Under the pieces are notes generated by a model. That model saw only the letters and a program-made list of their open reading frames with translations, had not been told where the DNA came from and made no database searches. A DNA stretch of 64,000 nt from contig NZ_BBJJ01000032.1 of NCBI RefSeq assembly GCF_000739815.1, forward strand, positions 1 to 64,000. Direction: 5' to 3'. This stretch comes from Paraburkholderia mimosarum LMG 23256 = NBRC 106338 (GTDB lineage: Bacteria > Pseudomonadota > Gammaproteobacteria > Burkholderiales > Burkholderiaceae). How positions within the stretch are numbered: position 1 is the first letter of the stretch; the number at the start of each line of letters is the position of its first letter. A program made the position numbers and the translations under genes. Below, in pieces: positions 40,515 through 49,559 of the stretch.

Positions 40515-40822
40515 GGCGAAGGATGCGGCGTCGCGCTGCGGATTCATATCGCCCGGCGCATCAGCAAGCCGTATCGATGCCTTGTTGGCCTGAATGATCC
40601 GCGCGACGCTGAAATGAAAGTATGGAGTCCGTAACAAGATTGTCGGGAAGTTTGGGCGAATCGCGAATCGAAAGCGCCCGCCCGTGGAGAGCTGACAGAG
40701 CAACGGTGCACGACGCGATGCACTGCAGCATGCGAGCCACGGACAAAAAACGCTTGACTAATATTGTGTGTGGAATATTGTATATCACGTATCACACAAC
40801 GCCCCGCCAAAGAGGAGACGTC
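40515..40822. other. Intergenic control region between the GntR gene and oxc
   Basis: 308 bases without a gene. The last 70 bases form a sharp AT-rich island that carries the oxc promoter and candidate operators (40754-40785). The first 230 bases show nothing I recognise. Confidence 0.55.
40754..40785 (+). promoter_or_regulatory. oxc promoter overlapped by two ATATTGT operator-like motifs
   Basis: TTGACT (40754-40759) and TATTGT (40776-40781) form a -35/-10 pair with 16-base spacing. ATATTGTGTGTGGAATAT at 40761-40778 and ATATTGTATAT at 40775-40785 overlap it and resemble the motif upstream of the GntR gene. Repressor binding here would block the promoter. Confidence 0.55.
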
Positions 40823-42571
40823 ATGGCAGAAGCAGGCATCAACGAGGCGCAGCAGATCCCTGTGCCCGAAGCGCAGCAAACGACCGATGGTTTTCACCTC
40901 GTCATCGACGCGCTGAAACTCAACGATATCGACACGATCTTCGGTCTCGTCGGTATTCCCATTACCGATCTCGCGCGCCTCGCCCAGGCCCAGGGCATGC
41001 GGTTCATCGGCTTCCGGCATGAGCAGAACGCAGGCAACGCCGCCGCCGTCGCGGGCTACATGACGAAGAAACCGGGCATTTGCCTGACCGTTTCGGCACC
41101 GGGCTTCCTGAACGGCCTCACGGCGCTGGCCAACGCGACCACGAACTGCTTCCCGATGATTCTCATCAGCGGTTCGAGCGAGCGCGAAATCGTCGACCTG
41201 CAGCAGGGCGACTATGAAGAAATGGACCAGCTCAACGCCGCGAAACCCTATGCGAAGGCGGCTTACCGCGTGCTGCACGCCGAGGACATCGGCATCGGCG
41301 TGGCGCGGGCGATTCGCGCGGCGGTCTCGGGCCGTCCCGGCGGCGTCTATCTCGACCTGCCGGCAAAACTGCTCGCGCAGACCATCGACGCGGTGAAGGG
41401 GCAGCAGTCGCTCGTCAAGGTAGTCGACGCGGCGCCGCGCCAGATTCCCGCACCGGAGGCGGTGCAACGCGCTCTCGATGTGATCAGGAATGCGAAGCGT
41501 CCGCTGATCCTGCTCGGCAAGGGTGCGGCTTACGCTCAAGCCGACGCGCAGATCCGCGAACTGATCGAGAAGAGCGGCATTCCGTATCTGCCGATGTCGA
41601 TGGCCAAGGGTCTCTTGCCGGACACGCACGAACAGTCGGCGTCGGCTGCGCGCTCGTTCGTCCTGGCCGAGTCGGATGCCGTGATTCTGATCGGCGCGCG
41701 CCTGAACTGGCTGCTCTCGCATGGCAAGGGCAAGACGTGGGGCGCGGACGCCGGACCGAAGAAGTTCGTGCAGATCGACATCGCGCCGACGGAGATCGAC
41801 AGCAACGTCGCCATCGAAGCGCCTGTGATCGGCGACATCGGCTCGTGCGTGGAAGCGCTCGTGGCGGGCCTTGGCAATGACTTCCCGAAGCCGCCGTCGG
41901 AATGGCTCGCCGCCGTGGCCGAACGCAAGAACAAGAACCTGGAAAAGATGGCCGCGACGCTCGCAAAGAACCCGTCGCCGATGAACTTCCATAGCGCGCT
42001 GCGCGCGATTCGCGATGTGCTGAAAACGCGTCCCGACATCAACGTGGTCAACGAAGGCGCGAACACGCTCGACTACGCGCGCAGCATCATCGACATGTAC
42101 CAGCCGCGCAAGCGCTTCGACTCGGGCACCTGGGGAATCATGGGCATCGGCATGGGCTTCGCGATCGGTGCGGCCGTGACGAGTGGCACGCAGGTCGTGG
42201 CGATCGAGGGTGACAGCGCGTTCGGTTTCTCAGGCATGGAGCTGGAGACGATCTGCCGCTACGACCTGCCGGTCTGCACCATTGTCTTCAACAACAACGG
42301 CGTGTATCGCGGCACGGACGTCAACCCGAGCGGCGGCAGCGACGTCGCGCCCACCGTGTTCGTGAAGAACGCGCGCTACGACAAGATGATCGAGGCGTTC
42401 GGCGGCATCGGCCATCAGGCGACCACGCCCGAAGAACTGACGAGTGCGCTGCTCGAAGCGATCGCCTCGGGCAAGCCCACGTTGATCAACGCAGTCATCG
42501 ACGAATCGGCCGGGACCGAAAGCGGCCGTCTCACGAATCTGAATCCGCAAAGCGCGGCCATGAAGAAATAA
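40823..42571 (+). CDS. oxc: Oxalyl-CoA decarboxylase
   Basis: A 582-residue thiamine-diphosphate enzyme converting oxalyl-CoA to formyl-CoA and CO2. The start at ATG 40823 has GAGGAG upstream. The N-terminal domain holds the catalytic Glu region (GFRHEQNAGNAAAVAGY). The central domain has the ADP/CoA-binding part. The C-terminal TPP motif is GDSAFGFSGMELETICRYDL then FNNNGVYRG. Length and motifs agree with the Oxalobacter enzyme. It lies 35 bases upstream of frc, its usual partner, in the oxalate operon. Confidence 0.96.
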   Translation: MAEAGINEAQQIPVPEAQQTTDGFHLVIDALKLNDIDTIFGLVGIPITDLARLAQAQGMRFIGFRHEQNAGNAAAVAGYMTKKPGICLTVSAPGFLNGLTALANATTNCFPMILISGSSEREIVDLQQGDYEEMDQLNAAKPYAKAAYRVLHAEDIGIGVARAIRAAVSGRPGGVYLDLPAKLLAQTIDAVKGQQSLVKVVDAAPRQIPAPEAVQRALDVIRNAKRPLILLGKGAAYAQADAQIRELIEKSGIPYLPMSMAKGLLPDTHEQSASAARSFVLAESDAVILIGARLNWLLSHGKGKTWGADAGPKKFVQIDIAPTEIDSNVAIEAPVIGDIGSCVEALVAGLGNDFPKPPSEWLAAVAERKNKNLEKMAATLAKNPSPMNFHSALRAIRDVLKTRPDINVVNEGANTLDYARSIIDMYQPRKRFDSGTWGIMGIGMGFAIGAAVTSGTQVVAIEGDSAFGFSGMELETICRYDLPVCTIVFNNNGVYRGTDVNPSGGSDVAPTVFVKNARYDKMIEAFGGIGHQATTPEELTSALLEAIASGKPTLINAVIDESAGTESGRLTNLNPQSAAMKK

Positions 42572-42606
42572 ATCCAATCGATCAGGTAGATCAGGAGAAG
42601 CGAGAA

Positions 42607-43857
42607 ATGAGCAAACCCCTCGAAGGTATCAAGATCATCGACTTCACGCACGTGCAGGCCGGGCCCGCCTGCACGCAGATGCTCGCGTGGTTCGGCGCGG
42701 ACGTGATCAAGGTGGAGCGCCCAGGCGCCGGCGACGTGACGCGCTCGCAATTGCGCGACATCCCCGAAGCCGATGCGCTTTACTTCACCATGCTCAACAG
42801 CAACAAGCGCTCGCTCACGCTCGACACGAAAAAGCCCGAAGGCAAGGAAGTGCTGGAGAAGCTCATTCGCGAGTCGGACGTGATGGTGGAGAACTTCGGC
42901 CCGGGCGCGCTGGACCGCATGGGCTTCACGTGGGAGCGCATCAAGGAACTCAATCCGAAGATGATCGTCGCTTCGGTGAAGGGCTTCAGCGAAGGTCACC
43001 ACTACGACGACCTGAAGGTCTATGAAAACGTCGCGCAGTGCGCGGGCGGCGCGGCTTCGACCACGGGCTTCTGGGACGGTCCGCCCACGGTGAGCGCGGC
43101 GGCGCTCGGCGACAGCAATACGGGCATGCATCTCGCCATCGGCATTCTCACGGCGCTGATCGGACGCGAGAAAACGGGCAAGGGTCAGAAGGTCGCCGTG
43201 TCGATGCAGGACAGCGTGATCAACCTGTGCCGCGTGAAGCTGCGCGATCAGCAGCGTCTCGAGCGTGTGGGTTACCTCGAGGAATACCCGCAGTACCCGC
43301 ACGGCACGTTCAGCGACGTCGTGCCGCGCGGTGGTAATGCCGGCGGCGGCGGCCAGCCGGGCTGGGTGCTCAAGTGCAAGGGCTGGGAGACGGATCCGAA
43401 CGCGTACATCTACTTCACGGTTCAGGGGCACGCGTGGGAGCCGATCTGCCGCGCTCTGGGCAAACCCGAATGGATCGACGACCCGAACTACAACACGGCG
43501 CAAGCGCGTCAGCCGCACATCTTCGACATCTTCGCGACGATCGAGGCGTGGCTCGCCGATAAAACGAAGTTCGAAGCGGTCGATATCCTGCGCAAATTCG
43601 ACATTCCGTGTGCGCCGGTGCTGAGCATGAAGGAAATCGCCAATGACCCGTCGCTGCGTGCGAGCGGTACGATCGTAGAGGTGCCGCACAAGGAGCGCGG
43701 CTCGTACCTCACGGTGGGCAGCCCGATCAAGTTCTCCGATCTGAAGCCCGAGATCACGGGTTCGCCGCTGCTCGGCGAGCACACCGACGAAGTGCTGGCG
43801 GACCTCGGCTACACGCCGCAGCAGATCGCGGCGCTGCACGAGGTGCGCGCGGTCTGA
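42607..43857 (+). CDS. frc: Formyl-CoA:oxalate CoA-transferase
   Basis: A 416-residue class III CoA-transferase that moves CoA from formyl-CoA to oxalate, supplying oxalyl-CoA to Oxc. The catalytic Asp is D169 in LGDSNTGMH, the same residue number as in Oxalobacter FRC. KGFSEGHHYDDLKVYENV and the GGNAGGGGQPG glycine loop (about residues 240-250), which covers the active site in FRC, are present. AGGAG precedes ATG 42607. Confidence 0.96.
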   Translation: MSKPLEGIKIIDFTHVQAGPACTQMLAWFGADVIKVERPGAGDVTRSQLRDIPEADALYFTMLNSNKRSLTLDTKKPEGKEVLEKLIRESDVMVENFGPGALDRMGFTWERIKELNPKMIVASVKGFSEGHHYDDLKVYENVAQCAGGAASTTGFWDGPPTVSAAALGDSNTGMHLAIGILTALIGREKTGKGQKVAVSMQDSVINLCRVKLRDQQRLERVGYLEEYPQYPHGTFSDVVPRGGNAGGGGQPGWVLKCKGWETDPNAYIYFTVQGHAWEPICRALGKPEWIDDPNYNTAQARQPHIFDIFATIEAWLADKTKFEAVDILRKFDIPCAPVLSMKEIANDPSLRASGTIVEVPHKERGSYLTVGSPIKFSDLKPEITGSPLLGEHTDEVLADLGYTPQQIAALHEVRAV

Positions 43858-43910
43858 GGCCGTACGCCCAGGAAGCAGACGCAAAGCAGGTAGACAAGCA
43901 GGCAGAGAGA

Positions 43911-43936
43911 GCGGGCGCGGCACATGCTGCGCCCGC
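43911..43936 (+). other. Strong intercistronic hairpin after frc
   Basis: Perfect 8-bp stem GCGGGCGC (43911-43918) / GCGCCCGC (43929-43936) with further pairing in the loop and no T-run. It may protect or process the oxc-frc message relative to the downstream genes. Confidence 0.6.
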
Positions 43937-44021
43937 CTGGCACCCGCGAAACTGCAAGACACGCAGGACGCCGCGCAACCCCGCGGCGACGATCAACGAC
44001 TCACCCCATCCAATCATCGCC

Positions 44022-44456
44022 ATGCAATCCGCCATCGATTTCGAGCAACTCGCAAATGCCATTGGGGACGCCATCGTCATCTCGGACGCAGCCGGCGACA
44101 TTACATTCTGGAATCCCGCCGCCACGCGCATGTTCGGCTACACGCAGGAAGAAGCGCTCGGCAAGACACTCGACCTGATCATTCCCGAGCGGCTGCGCGG
44201 CCGCCACTGGGAGGGCTATCACAAGACGATGGCGACCGGTCAGACGCGCTATGGCAATGACGTTCTGCGCGTGCCTGCCGTGGACAAGGCGGGCAAGGCG
44301 CTTTCCATCGCCTTCACCGTGGCGCTGCTGCACTCGCCGCAAGGCGAACTCAACGGTATCGTTGCCGTGATCCGCGACGAAACGGCACGTTTCCAGGAAG
44401 AGCGCTCGCTCAAGAAGCGCATCACGGAACTCGAAGCACAAGCTCAGCAATCCTGA
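44022..44456 (+). CDS. Stand-alone PAS-domain sensor protein
   Basis: A 144-residue protein that is essentially one PAS domain (about 8-125: ANAIGDAIVISDAAGDITFW, NPAATRMFGYTQEEALGKTL, then the beta-sheet ending IVAVIRDETARFQEE), followed by a short coiled-coil tail. No kinase, GGDEF or HTH output is fused. It may bind a ligand, haem or flavin and act on a partner. It is embedded in the oxalate locus between frc and pntAB. No ribosome-binding site is evident at ATG 44022. Confidence 0.85.
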   Translation: MQSAIDFEQLANAIGDAIVISDAAGDITFWNPAATRMFGYTQEEALGKTLDLIIPERLRGRHWEGYHKTMATGQTRYGNDVLRVPAVDKAGKALSIAFTVALLHSPQGELNGIVAVIRDETARFQEERSLKKRITELEAQAQQS

Positions 44457-44473
44457 GCGTCGGGAGCACGTCG

Positions 44474-44728
44474 ATGCACACGGAAAAACTTGGACGTTTC
44501 GAGGTCGAACTCTCGGCCCGTCAGCTGATCCACAACGGCGGCTGGGCCGCATTTGCCGCGATCCGCACGCTCGCGGCCGCCGCGGACGACCCAGCGGCGG
44601 TTCTTTCCCGTCAGCTGGTGGTCGACGAAACCGTATTCGCAAGCGAAGCCGCCGCCATTGCTGGCGCGCGGGAGGCCGCGCTCGCGTTTCTCAGAAGCGG
44701 CAATTCGCCCAGCGTGGGCGCTTCATAG
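44474..44728 (+). CDS. Small conserved protein of the oxalate locus
   Basis: An 84-residue soluble protein. ATG 44474 has GGGAG about eight bases upstream. The sequence (EKLGRFEVELSARQLIHNGG, LSRQLVVDETVFASEAAAI) has no recognised domain. It lies 17 bases after the PAS gene and 200 bases before pntA, so it is likely cotranscribed. It may be a partner of the PAS protein; function unknown. Confidence 0.6.
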   Translation: MHTEKLGRFEVELSARQLIHNGGWAAFAAIRTLAAAADDPAAVLSRQLVVDETVFASEAAAIAGAREAALAFLRSGNSPSVGAS

Positions 44729-44929
44729 GGCAGAGCCCTTTTCGAGCCGCGGCACGCAAAGAATTCAAACATGGACCCGGAATGAGGCGCTCGATCGCCA
44801 ACCCGGCCGACACAGGAGACGTTTCATGAAGTCGTGGCTACGCTTTGGGCGCGCCAGGTGTATTGGCGCGCCGCCGATTCCCTATGTTCCCGCCGTTTCG
44901 CCTCTTTCCATGAAGGACGGAGGCGGATC

Positions 44930-46501
44930 ATGGCGCTGACCATTGCGGTTCCCCGTGAGGTGCACGAGGGCGAACGCCGCGTAGCTGCGACGCCGGAAAG
45001 CGTGGCACAACTGATCAAGCTCGGGTATGCGGTGGAGGTCGAGGCAGGGGCGGGCGCGAGCGCGTCCTACCCGGACGACGCTTATCGCACGGCAGGCGCG
45101 CGCATTGTCGACGACGCGCGCGCGCTATGGAGCGGCGCGGACATCGTCATTAAGGTCCGGCCGCCGTTGAGCGAAGAGGTAGAGCGACTCAAGCGGGGCG
45201 CAACGCTGATCGGCTTCGTCTGGCCTGCGCAGAACGCGGCGTTGCTGGAGCAGCTCGCGGCGCGCGAGGCCACGGTGCTCGCGATGGACTGCGTGCCGCG
45301 CATCTCCCGCGCGCAGAAGCTCGACGCGTTGAGCTCGATGGCGAACATGGCCGGCTATCGTGCCGTCGTCGAGGCTGCCCAGCATTTCGGCCGCGTATTC
45401 ACCGGGCAGATCACGGCGGCCGGCAAGATGCCGCCCGCCAAGTTGCTCGTGATCGGCGCCGGGGTCGCCGGGCTGGCTGCGATCGGCGCGGCTCGCGGGC
45501 TCGGCGCGATCGTCCGCGCGTTCGATACGCGGCCCGAGGTCGGCCAGCAGGTTCAGAGCATGGGCGCGGAGTTCCTGAGCGTCGACATCGAGGAGGAGGG
45601 CGGCGGCGCGGGCGGCTACGCGAGGCAAATGAGCGCGAAGTTCATCGAAGCGGAGATGGCGCTGTTCGAAGCCCAGGCACGCGAAGTCGACATCATCATC
45701 ACCACGGCGCTCATTCCAGGCAAACCGGCACCGCGCCTCATCGACGCGAAGACGGTGGCGTGCATGCGCGCGGGCAGCGTGATCGTCGACATGGCGGCGG
45801 AGCAGGGCGGCAACTGCGAGGTGACGCGCCCGGGCGAGGTCGTGAACGTCGACGGCGTGACCGTGATCGGCTATACGGATCTTGCGAGCCGCATGGCCAA
45901 CCAGTCGAGCCAGCTTTACGCGACCAACGTGCGTCATCTGCTGACCGATCTCACGCCCGCGAAGGACGGCGAACTCGAGCTCGACATGGACGACGTCGTG
46001 CAGCGCGGCACCACGGTCATGCAGCGCGGCCAGGTGTGCTGGCCGCCGCCGCCGGTGCAGGTCTCGGCCGCGCCGCAAGCGGCTCTGCAGGCGAAGCCCG
46101 TGGCAGCGGAGCCGAACGCACACGCGAAAGTCGAAGGTGCACAGCCCGCGCGCCGTAACGGCGCCGCCTCGCTTGCCGCGCTCATCGTGGCGGCGTTGCT
46201 GCTGCTCGCGCTCGGTGCGGTTGCGCCGCCGGCGTTCGTCGCGCACTTCACCGTGTTCGTGCTGGCGGTGTTCGTCGGCTATCAGGTGGTCTGGAACGTC
46301 ACACCCGCGCTGCACACGCCCCTCATGAGCGTGACGAATGCGATCAGCGGGATCATCGTGATCGGTGCGTTGCTGCATCCGGGCAACGCCAGCCCGATCG
46401 TGACCGTGCTGGCGGGCATTGCGCTCGTTGTCGCAACCGTCAACATCGCGGGCGGCTTTCTCGTCACCCAGCGCATGCTGAAGATGTTCCAACGGACCTG
46501 A
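44930..46501 (+). CDS. pntA: Proton-translocating NAD(P) transhydrogenase, alpha subunit
   Basis: A 523-residue single-chain alpha subunit like that of E. coli, with domain I and the membrane part fused. Start ATG 44930 is preceded by GGAGG. The NAD(H)-binding domain I spans about 1-385 (PREVHEGERRVAATPESV, GAGVAGLAAIGAARGLGA, DMAAEQGGNCE). Four membrane helices lie in the last 110 residues. With PntB it uses the proton gradient to reduce NADP+ with NADH. Its place inside an oxalate locus suggests NADPH supply for glyoxylate formation from oxalyl-CoA. Confidence 0.95.
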   Translation: MALTIAVPREVHEGERRVAATPESVAQLIKLGYAVEVEAGAGASASYPDDAYRTAGARIVDDARALWSGADIVIKVRPPLSEEVERLKRGATLIGFVWPAQNAALLEQLAAREATVLAMDCVPRISRAQKLDALSSMANMAGYRAVVEAAQHFGRVFTGQITAAGKMPPAKLLVIGAGVAGLAAIGAARGLGAIVRAFDTRPEVGQQVQSMGAEFLSVDIEEEGGGAGGYARQMSAKFIEAEMALFEAQAREVDIIITTALIPGKPAPRLIDAKTVACMRAGSVIVDMAAEQGGNCEVTRPGEVVNVDGVTVIGYTDLASRMANQSSQLYATNVRHLLTDLTPAKDGELELDMDDVVQRGTTVMQRGQVCWPPPPVQVSAAPQAALQAKPVAAEPNAHAKVEGAQPARRNGAASLAALIVAALLLLALGAVAPPAFVAHFTVFVLAVFVGYQVVWNVTPALHTPLMSVTNAISGIIVIGALLHPGNASPIVTVLAGIALVVATVNIAGGFLVTQRMLKMFQRT

Positions 46502-46510
46502 GGAGACGTC

Positions 46511-47905
46511 ATGCTCAACGGAATCGGCAACATGGCGTGGCTCGGCGCGGCGACGCTCTTCATCCTCAGCCTGCGAGGGCTGAGTCATCCCGCGAGTGCG
46601 CGGCGCGGCAATCTTTACGGCGTGACCGGCATGGTGATCGCGGTGCTCGCGACCTTGCTCGTCACCGGCGGCGCGGGTTTGCAGATCGCGTTGATCGCCG
46701 CGGTGGTGGGGGGTGGGCTCGGCGCGGTACTCGCGCGCCGCGTGGAGATGACGCAGATGCCGCAGCTCGTCGCGGTGCTGCACAGCTTCGTCGGTCTCGC
46801 GGCGACCTTGATCGCCTTCGCGAACTTTCTTTCGCCGGCGGCGGCGATGAGCGGCGTCGAGCGCGCGATCCACGACACCGAAATCTACGTCGGTGCCTTC
46901 ATCGGCACGGTCACGTTCAGCGGCTCGATCGTCGCGTTCCTGAAGCTGCAGGGCACGGTGGGCGGCAAGCCGCTCGTACTGCCCGCGCGGCATTTGCTCA
47001 ACGCGGTCGTGCTCGGCGCGTGCATCGTGCTCGGCTATCGCTTCGTCAGTGCGTCCGGCGGCGGCGGCGCGCTCCATGCGCTCATCGTCATGTGCGTGCT
47101 GGCGGCGGCGCTCGGCGTGCATCTCGTCATGGCGATCGGCGGCGCGGACATGCCCGTGGTGGTCTCGATGCTCAACAGCTATTCCGGCTGGGCCGCCGCG
47201 GCAACGGGCTTCATGCTCGACAACGATCTGCTCGTCACCACGGGCGCGCTCGTCGGCTCGAGCGGTGCGATTCTCAGCTACATCATGTGCCGCGCGATGA
47301 ATCGCAGCTTCGCCTCCGTGATCCTCGGCGGCTTCGGAACCGCGAGCGCCGCGGCAAGCGCGGCGCCGCAGGGCGACGTGGTGGCGACCACCGTCGACGA
47401 AGTCGGGTCGCTCCTGCGCGATGCGCAGGAAGTCGTGATCGTGCCGGGCTACGGCATGGCCGTCGCGCAGGCACAGGGCACCATCAGCGAGATCACGCGG
47501 CGGCTGCGCGCGCTCGGCATACGGGTGCGCTTCGGTATCCATCCTGTTGCGGGGCGCTTGCCCGGTCACATGAACGTGCTGCTCGCCGACGCGAAGGTGC
47601 CGTACGACATCGTGCTCGAAATGGACGAGATCAACGAAGACTTCACCAGCACCGACGTCGTGCTCGTGATCGGCGCGAACGATATCGTCAATCCCGGCGC
47701 CCAGGAAGATGCGGGCAGTCCGATCGCCGGCATGCCCGTGCTCGAGGTGTGGAAGGCCCGCACCGTGGTCGTCTCCAAGCGCAGTATGGCGACGGGCTAC
47801 GCTGGCGTGGACAACCCGCTCTTCTATAAGGACAACACACGAATGCTGTTCGGCGATGCCAAGGGCAGCGTGGATGCGTTGCTGCGGCAACTGGAAACGG
47901 CTTGA
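46511..47905 (+). CDS. pntB: Proton-translocating NAD(P) transhydrogenase, beta subunit
   Basis: A 464-residue subunit with about nine membrane helices (about 1-265) followed by the NADP(H)-binding domain III (VIVPGYGMAVAQAQ, HPVAGRLPGHMNVLLADAKV, VIGANDIVNP, KRSMATGYAGVDNPLFY). An AGGAG site lies at 46501-46505, nine bases after pntA. It forms the complete enzyme with PntA. Confidence 0.96.
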   Translation: MLNGIGNMAWLGAATLFILSLRGLSHPASARRGNLYGVTGMVIAVLATLLVTGGAGLQIALIAAVVGGGLGAVLARRVEMTQMPQLVAVLHSFVGLAATLIAFANFLSPAAAMSGVERAIHDTEIYVGAFIGTVTFSGSIVAFLKLQGTVGGKPLVLPARHLLNAVVLGACIVLGYRFVSASGGGGALHALIVMCVLAAALGVHLVMAIGGADMPVVVSMLNSYSGWAAAATGFMLDNDLLVTTGALVGSSGAILSYIMCRAMNRSFASVILGGFGTASAAASAAPQGDVVATTVDEVGSLLRDAQEVVIVPGYGMAVAQAQGTISEITRRLRALGIRVRFGIHPVAGRLPGHMNVLLADAKVPYDIVLEMDEINEDFTSTDVVLVIGANDIVNPGAQEDAGSPIAGMPVLEVWKARTVVVSKRSMATGYAGVDNPLFYKDNTRMLFGDAKGSVDALLRQLETA

Positions 47906-48035
47906 CTTTTGAGGAAGGTGCGACGGGCGAAGGCCTGCCGCGCCGGCTGTGCCGCGTGGATGCGCTAGTCCCGCCAGGGATGCGATGCGCGGAAGATCCC
48001 GCGGGCTGCAATCACAACGGACGGAGAAAGACAAC

Positions 48036-49361
48036 GTGGCACATACCAAACGTATCGAAGGCGGCTACACCGCCCGGTGGCACAACCGGTGGGTGCAACT
48101 CGCGGCGGGCATACTCTGCATGGGGCTCGTCGCCAACCTGCAATACGCATGGACGCTCTTCGTCGTGCCGATGGACTCGCGGCATCACTGGGGGCAGGCT
48201 GCGATCCAGCTCGCCTTTTCCATTTTCATCGTGACGGAAACCTGGCTCGTGCCCGTGGAGGGGTGGCTGGTCGACCGCTTTGGTCCGCGTCCCGTGGTGA
48301 TGGGCGGCGCTTGCTGCGTGGCGCTGGGCTGGGTGCTCGACGCGTGGGCGCCCGCGCTGCCGGTGCTCTACGTCGCGGCTGTGATTTCGGGCATCGGCGC
48401 GGGCTGCGTGTACGGCACGTGCGTGGGCACGGCGCTCAAGTGGTTTCCCGACCGGCGCGGGCTCGCAGCGGGGATGACGGCAGCCGGCTTCGGCGCGGGT
48501 GCGGCGCTCACGGTCATCCCGATCTCGAACATGATCCAGCACGCCGGCTATGAGCGTGCGTTCGTATTCTTCGGACTCCTTCAAGGTGCCTGCATCATGG
48601 CGCTCGCGCTTCTCATGGTGCGACCGAAGCCTCCCGCGCATGCGGCCGGGACGAAGCGAATCGTGGCGACGAAGACGGACTACACGACGAAACAGATGGT
48701 CCGCGCGCCCGTCTTCTGGGTGATGTACGCGATGTTCGTATGCGTGGCGGCGGGCGGCATCATCGCGACGGCGCAAATCGGCCCGATCGCGAAGAGTTAC
48801 GGTTTCGCCTCGATGCCGGTCACGCTCGCCGCGGCGACGTTGCCGCTGCTCACCATGACGCTCTCGATCAACAACCTCTGCAACGGCTTTACGCGGCCGC
48901 TGTGCGGGTTCATTTCGGACCGCATCGGCCGCGAGAACACGATGTTCATCACGTTCCTCGGCGAGGGGCTCGCGCTGCTGGGCCTGAGAGCGTTCGGCCA
49001 CGACCCGTATCTCTTCATGCTGTTTTCCGGGCTCGTCTTCCTGTTTTACGGCGACATCTTCTCGAACTTTCCGGCGACCTGCGCCGATACGTTCGGGGCG
49101 AAATACGCAGCCGGCAACGCGGGCACGCTGTACACCGCAAAAGGAACGGCGGCGATGCTCGTGCCGGTCGCCACGCTGCTCGCGATCCACGGAGGCTGGA
49201 ACATGGTGTTCGACCTGGTCGCCTGCGTGGCGATGATGGCGGGCGTGAGCGCCAAAGTGCTCCTGCAGCCGATGCGCCGGCGCTGGATCTTTCAGTCGGG
49301 CGTGGAGGCGAGGATCGCCGACGCGGCGTTCGCGCCCTCGCCGCTGGGATCGCACGAATAG
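48036..49361 (+). CDS. oxlT: OxlT-like oxalate/formate MFS transporter
   Basis: A 441-residue, 12-helix carrier of the oxalate:formate antiporter family. The start is taken as the GTG at 48036, with GGAG upstream. LVANLQYAWTLFVVP in helix 1, WLVDRFGPRPVVMGG, GIGAGCVYGT and SISNNLCNGFTRPLCG-type residues (Arg287) match the family. Lys369 in YTAKGTAAM corresponds to the essential lysine of OxlT helix 11. It probably brings oxalate in for Frc/Oxc and may export formate. Last gene of the oxalate locus. Confidence 0.93.
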   Translation: MAHTKRIEGGYTARWHNRWVQLAAGILCMGLVANLQYAWTLFVVPMDSRHHWGQAAIQLAFSIFIVTETWLVPVEGWLVDRFGPRPVVMGGACCVALGWVLDAWAPALPVLYVAAVISGIGAGCVYGTCVGTALKWFPDRRGLAAGMTAAGFGAGAALTVIPISNMIQHAGYERAFVFFGLLQGACIMALALLMVRPKPPAHAAGTKRIVATKTDYTTKQMVRAPVFWVMYAMFVCVAAGGIIATAQIGPIAKSYGFASMPVTLAAATLPLLTMTLSINNLCNGFTRPLCGFISDRIGRENTMFITFLGEGLALLGLRAFGHDPYLFMLFSGLVFLFYGDIFSNFPATCADTFGAKYAAGNAGTLYTAKGTAAMLVPVATLLAIHGGWNMVFDLVACVAMMAGVSAKVLLQPMRRRWIFQSGVEARIADAAFAPSPLGSHE

Positions 49362-49502
49362 CAGATGCTTCGCAGGGGCGAAAAGAGGGGGATTACCCAT
49401 CATAAGAGGGACTTATCGAACGTAAAATATTCTGTATTAGTCATTTATCGATCTCCTTACTAGTATTGTGCGCACCAGCCGGGCCGCATACGGGCAGCGC
49501 TG

Positions 49503-49528
49503 CGGGCGACGGCGTCAGGCGTCGCCCG
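49503..49528 (+). other. Hairpin upstream of the MHS-type transporter gene
   Basis: Perfect 9-bp stem CGGGCGACG (49503-49511) / CGTCGCCCG (49520-49528), about 30 bases upstream of the transporter start and without a T-run. The AT-rich segment at 49400-49470 before it probably holds the promoter, but no clear hexamers were found. It could be a leader structure or a weak terminator of the oxalate operon. Confidence 0.5.
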
Positions 49529-49559
49529 AATACATGAAAAGCAGAACATGGAGACGGAC

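Noticed and set aside
45125..48049. 974-codon minus-strand open frame opposite pntA/pntB
   Set aside because: It spans two well-identified genes and the gap after them, and has the Arg/His/Asp composition of an antisense shadow.
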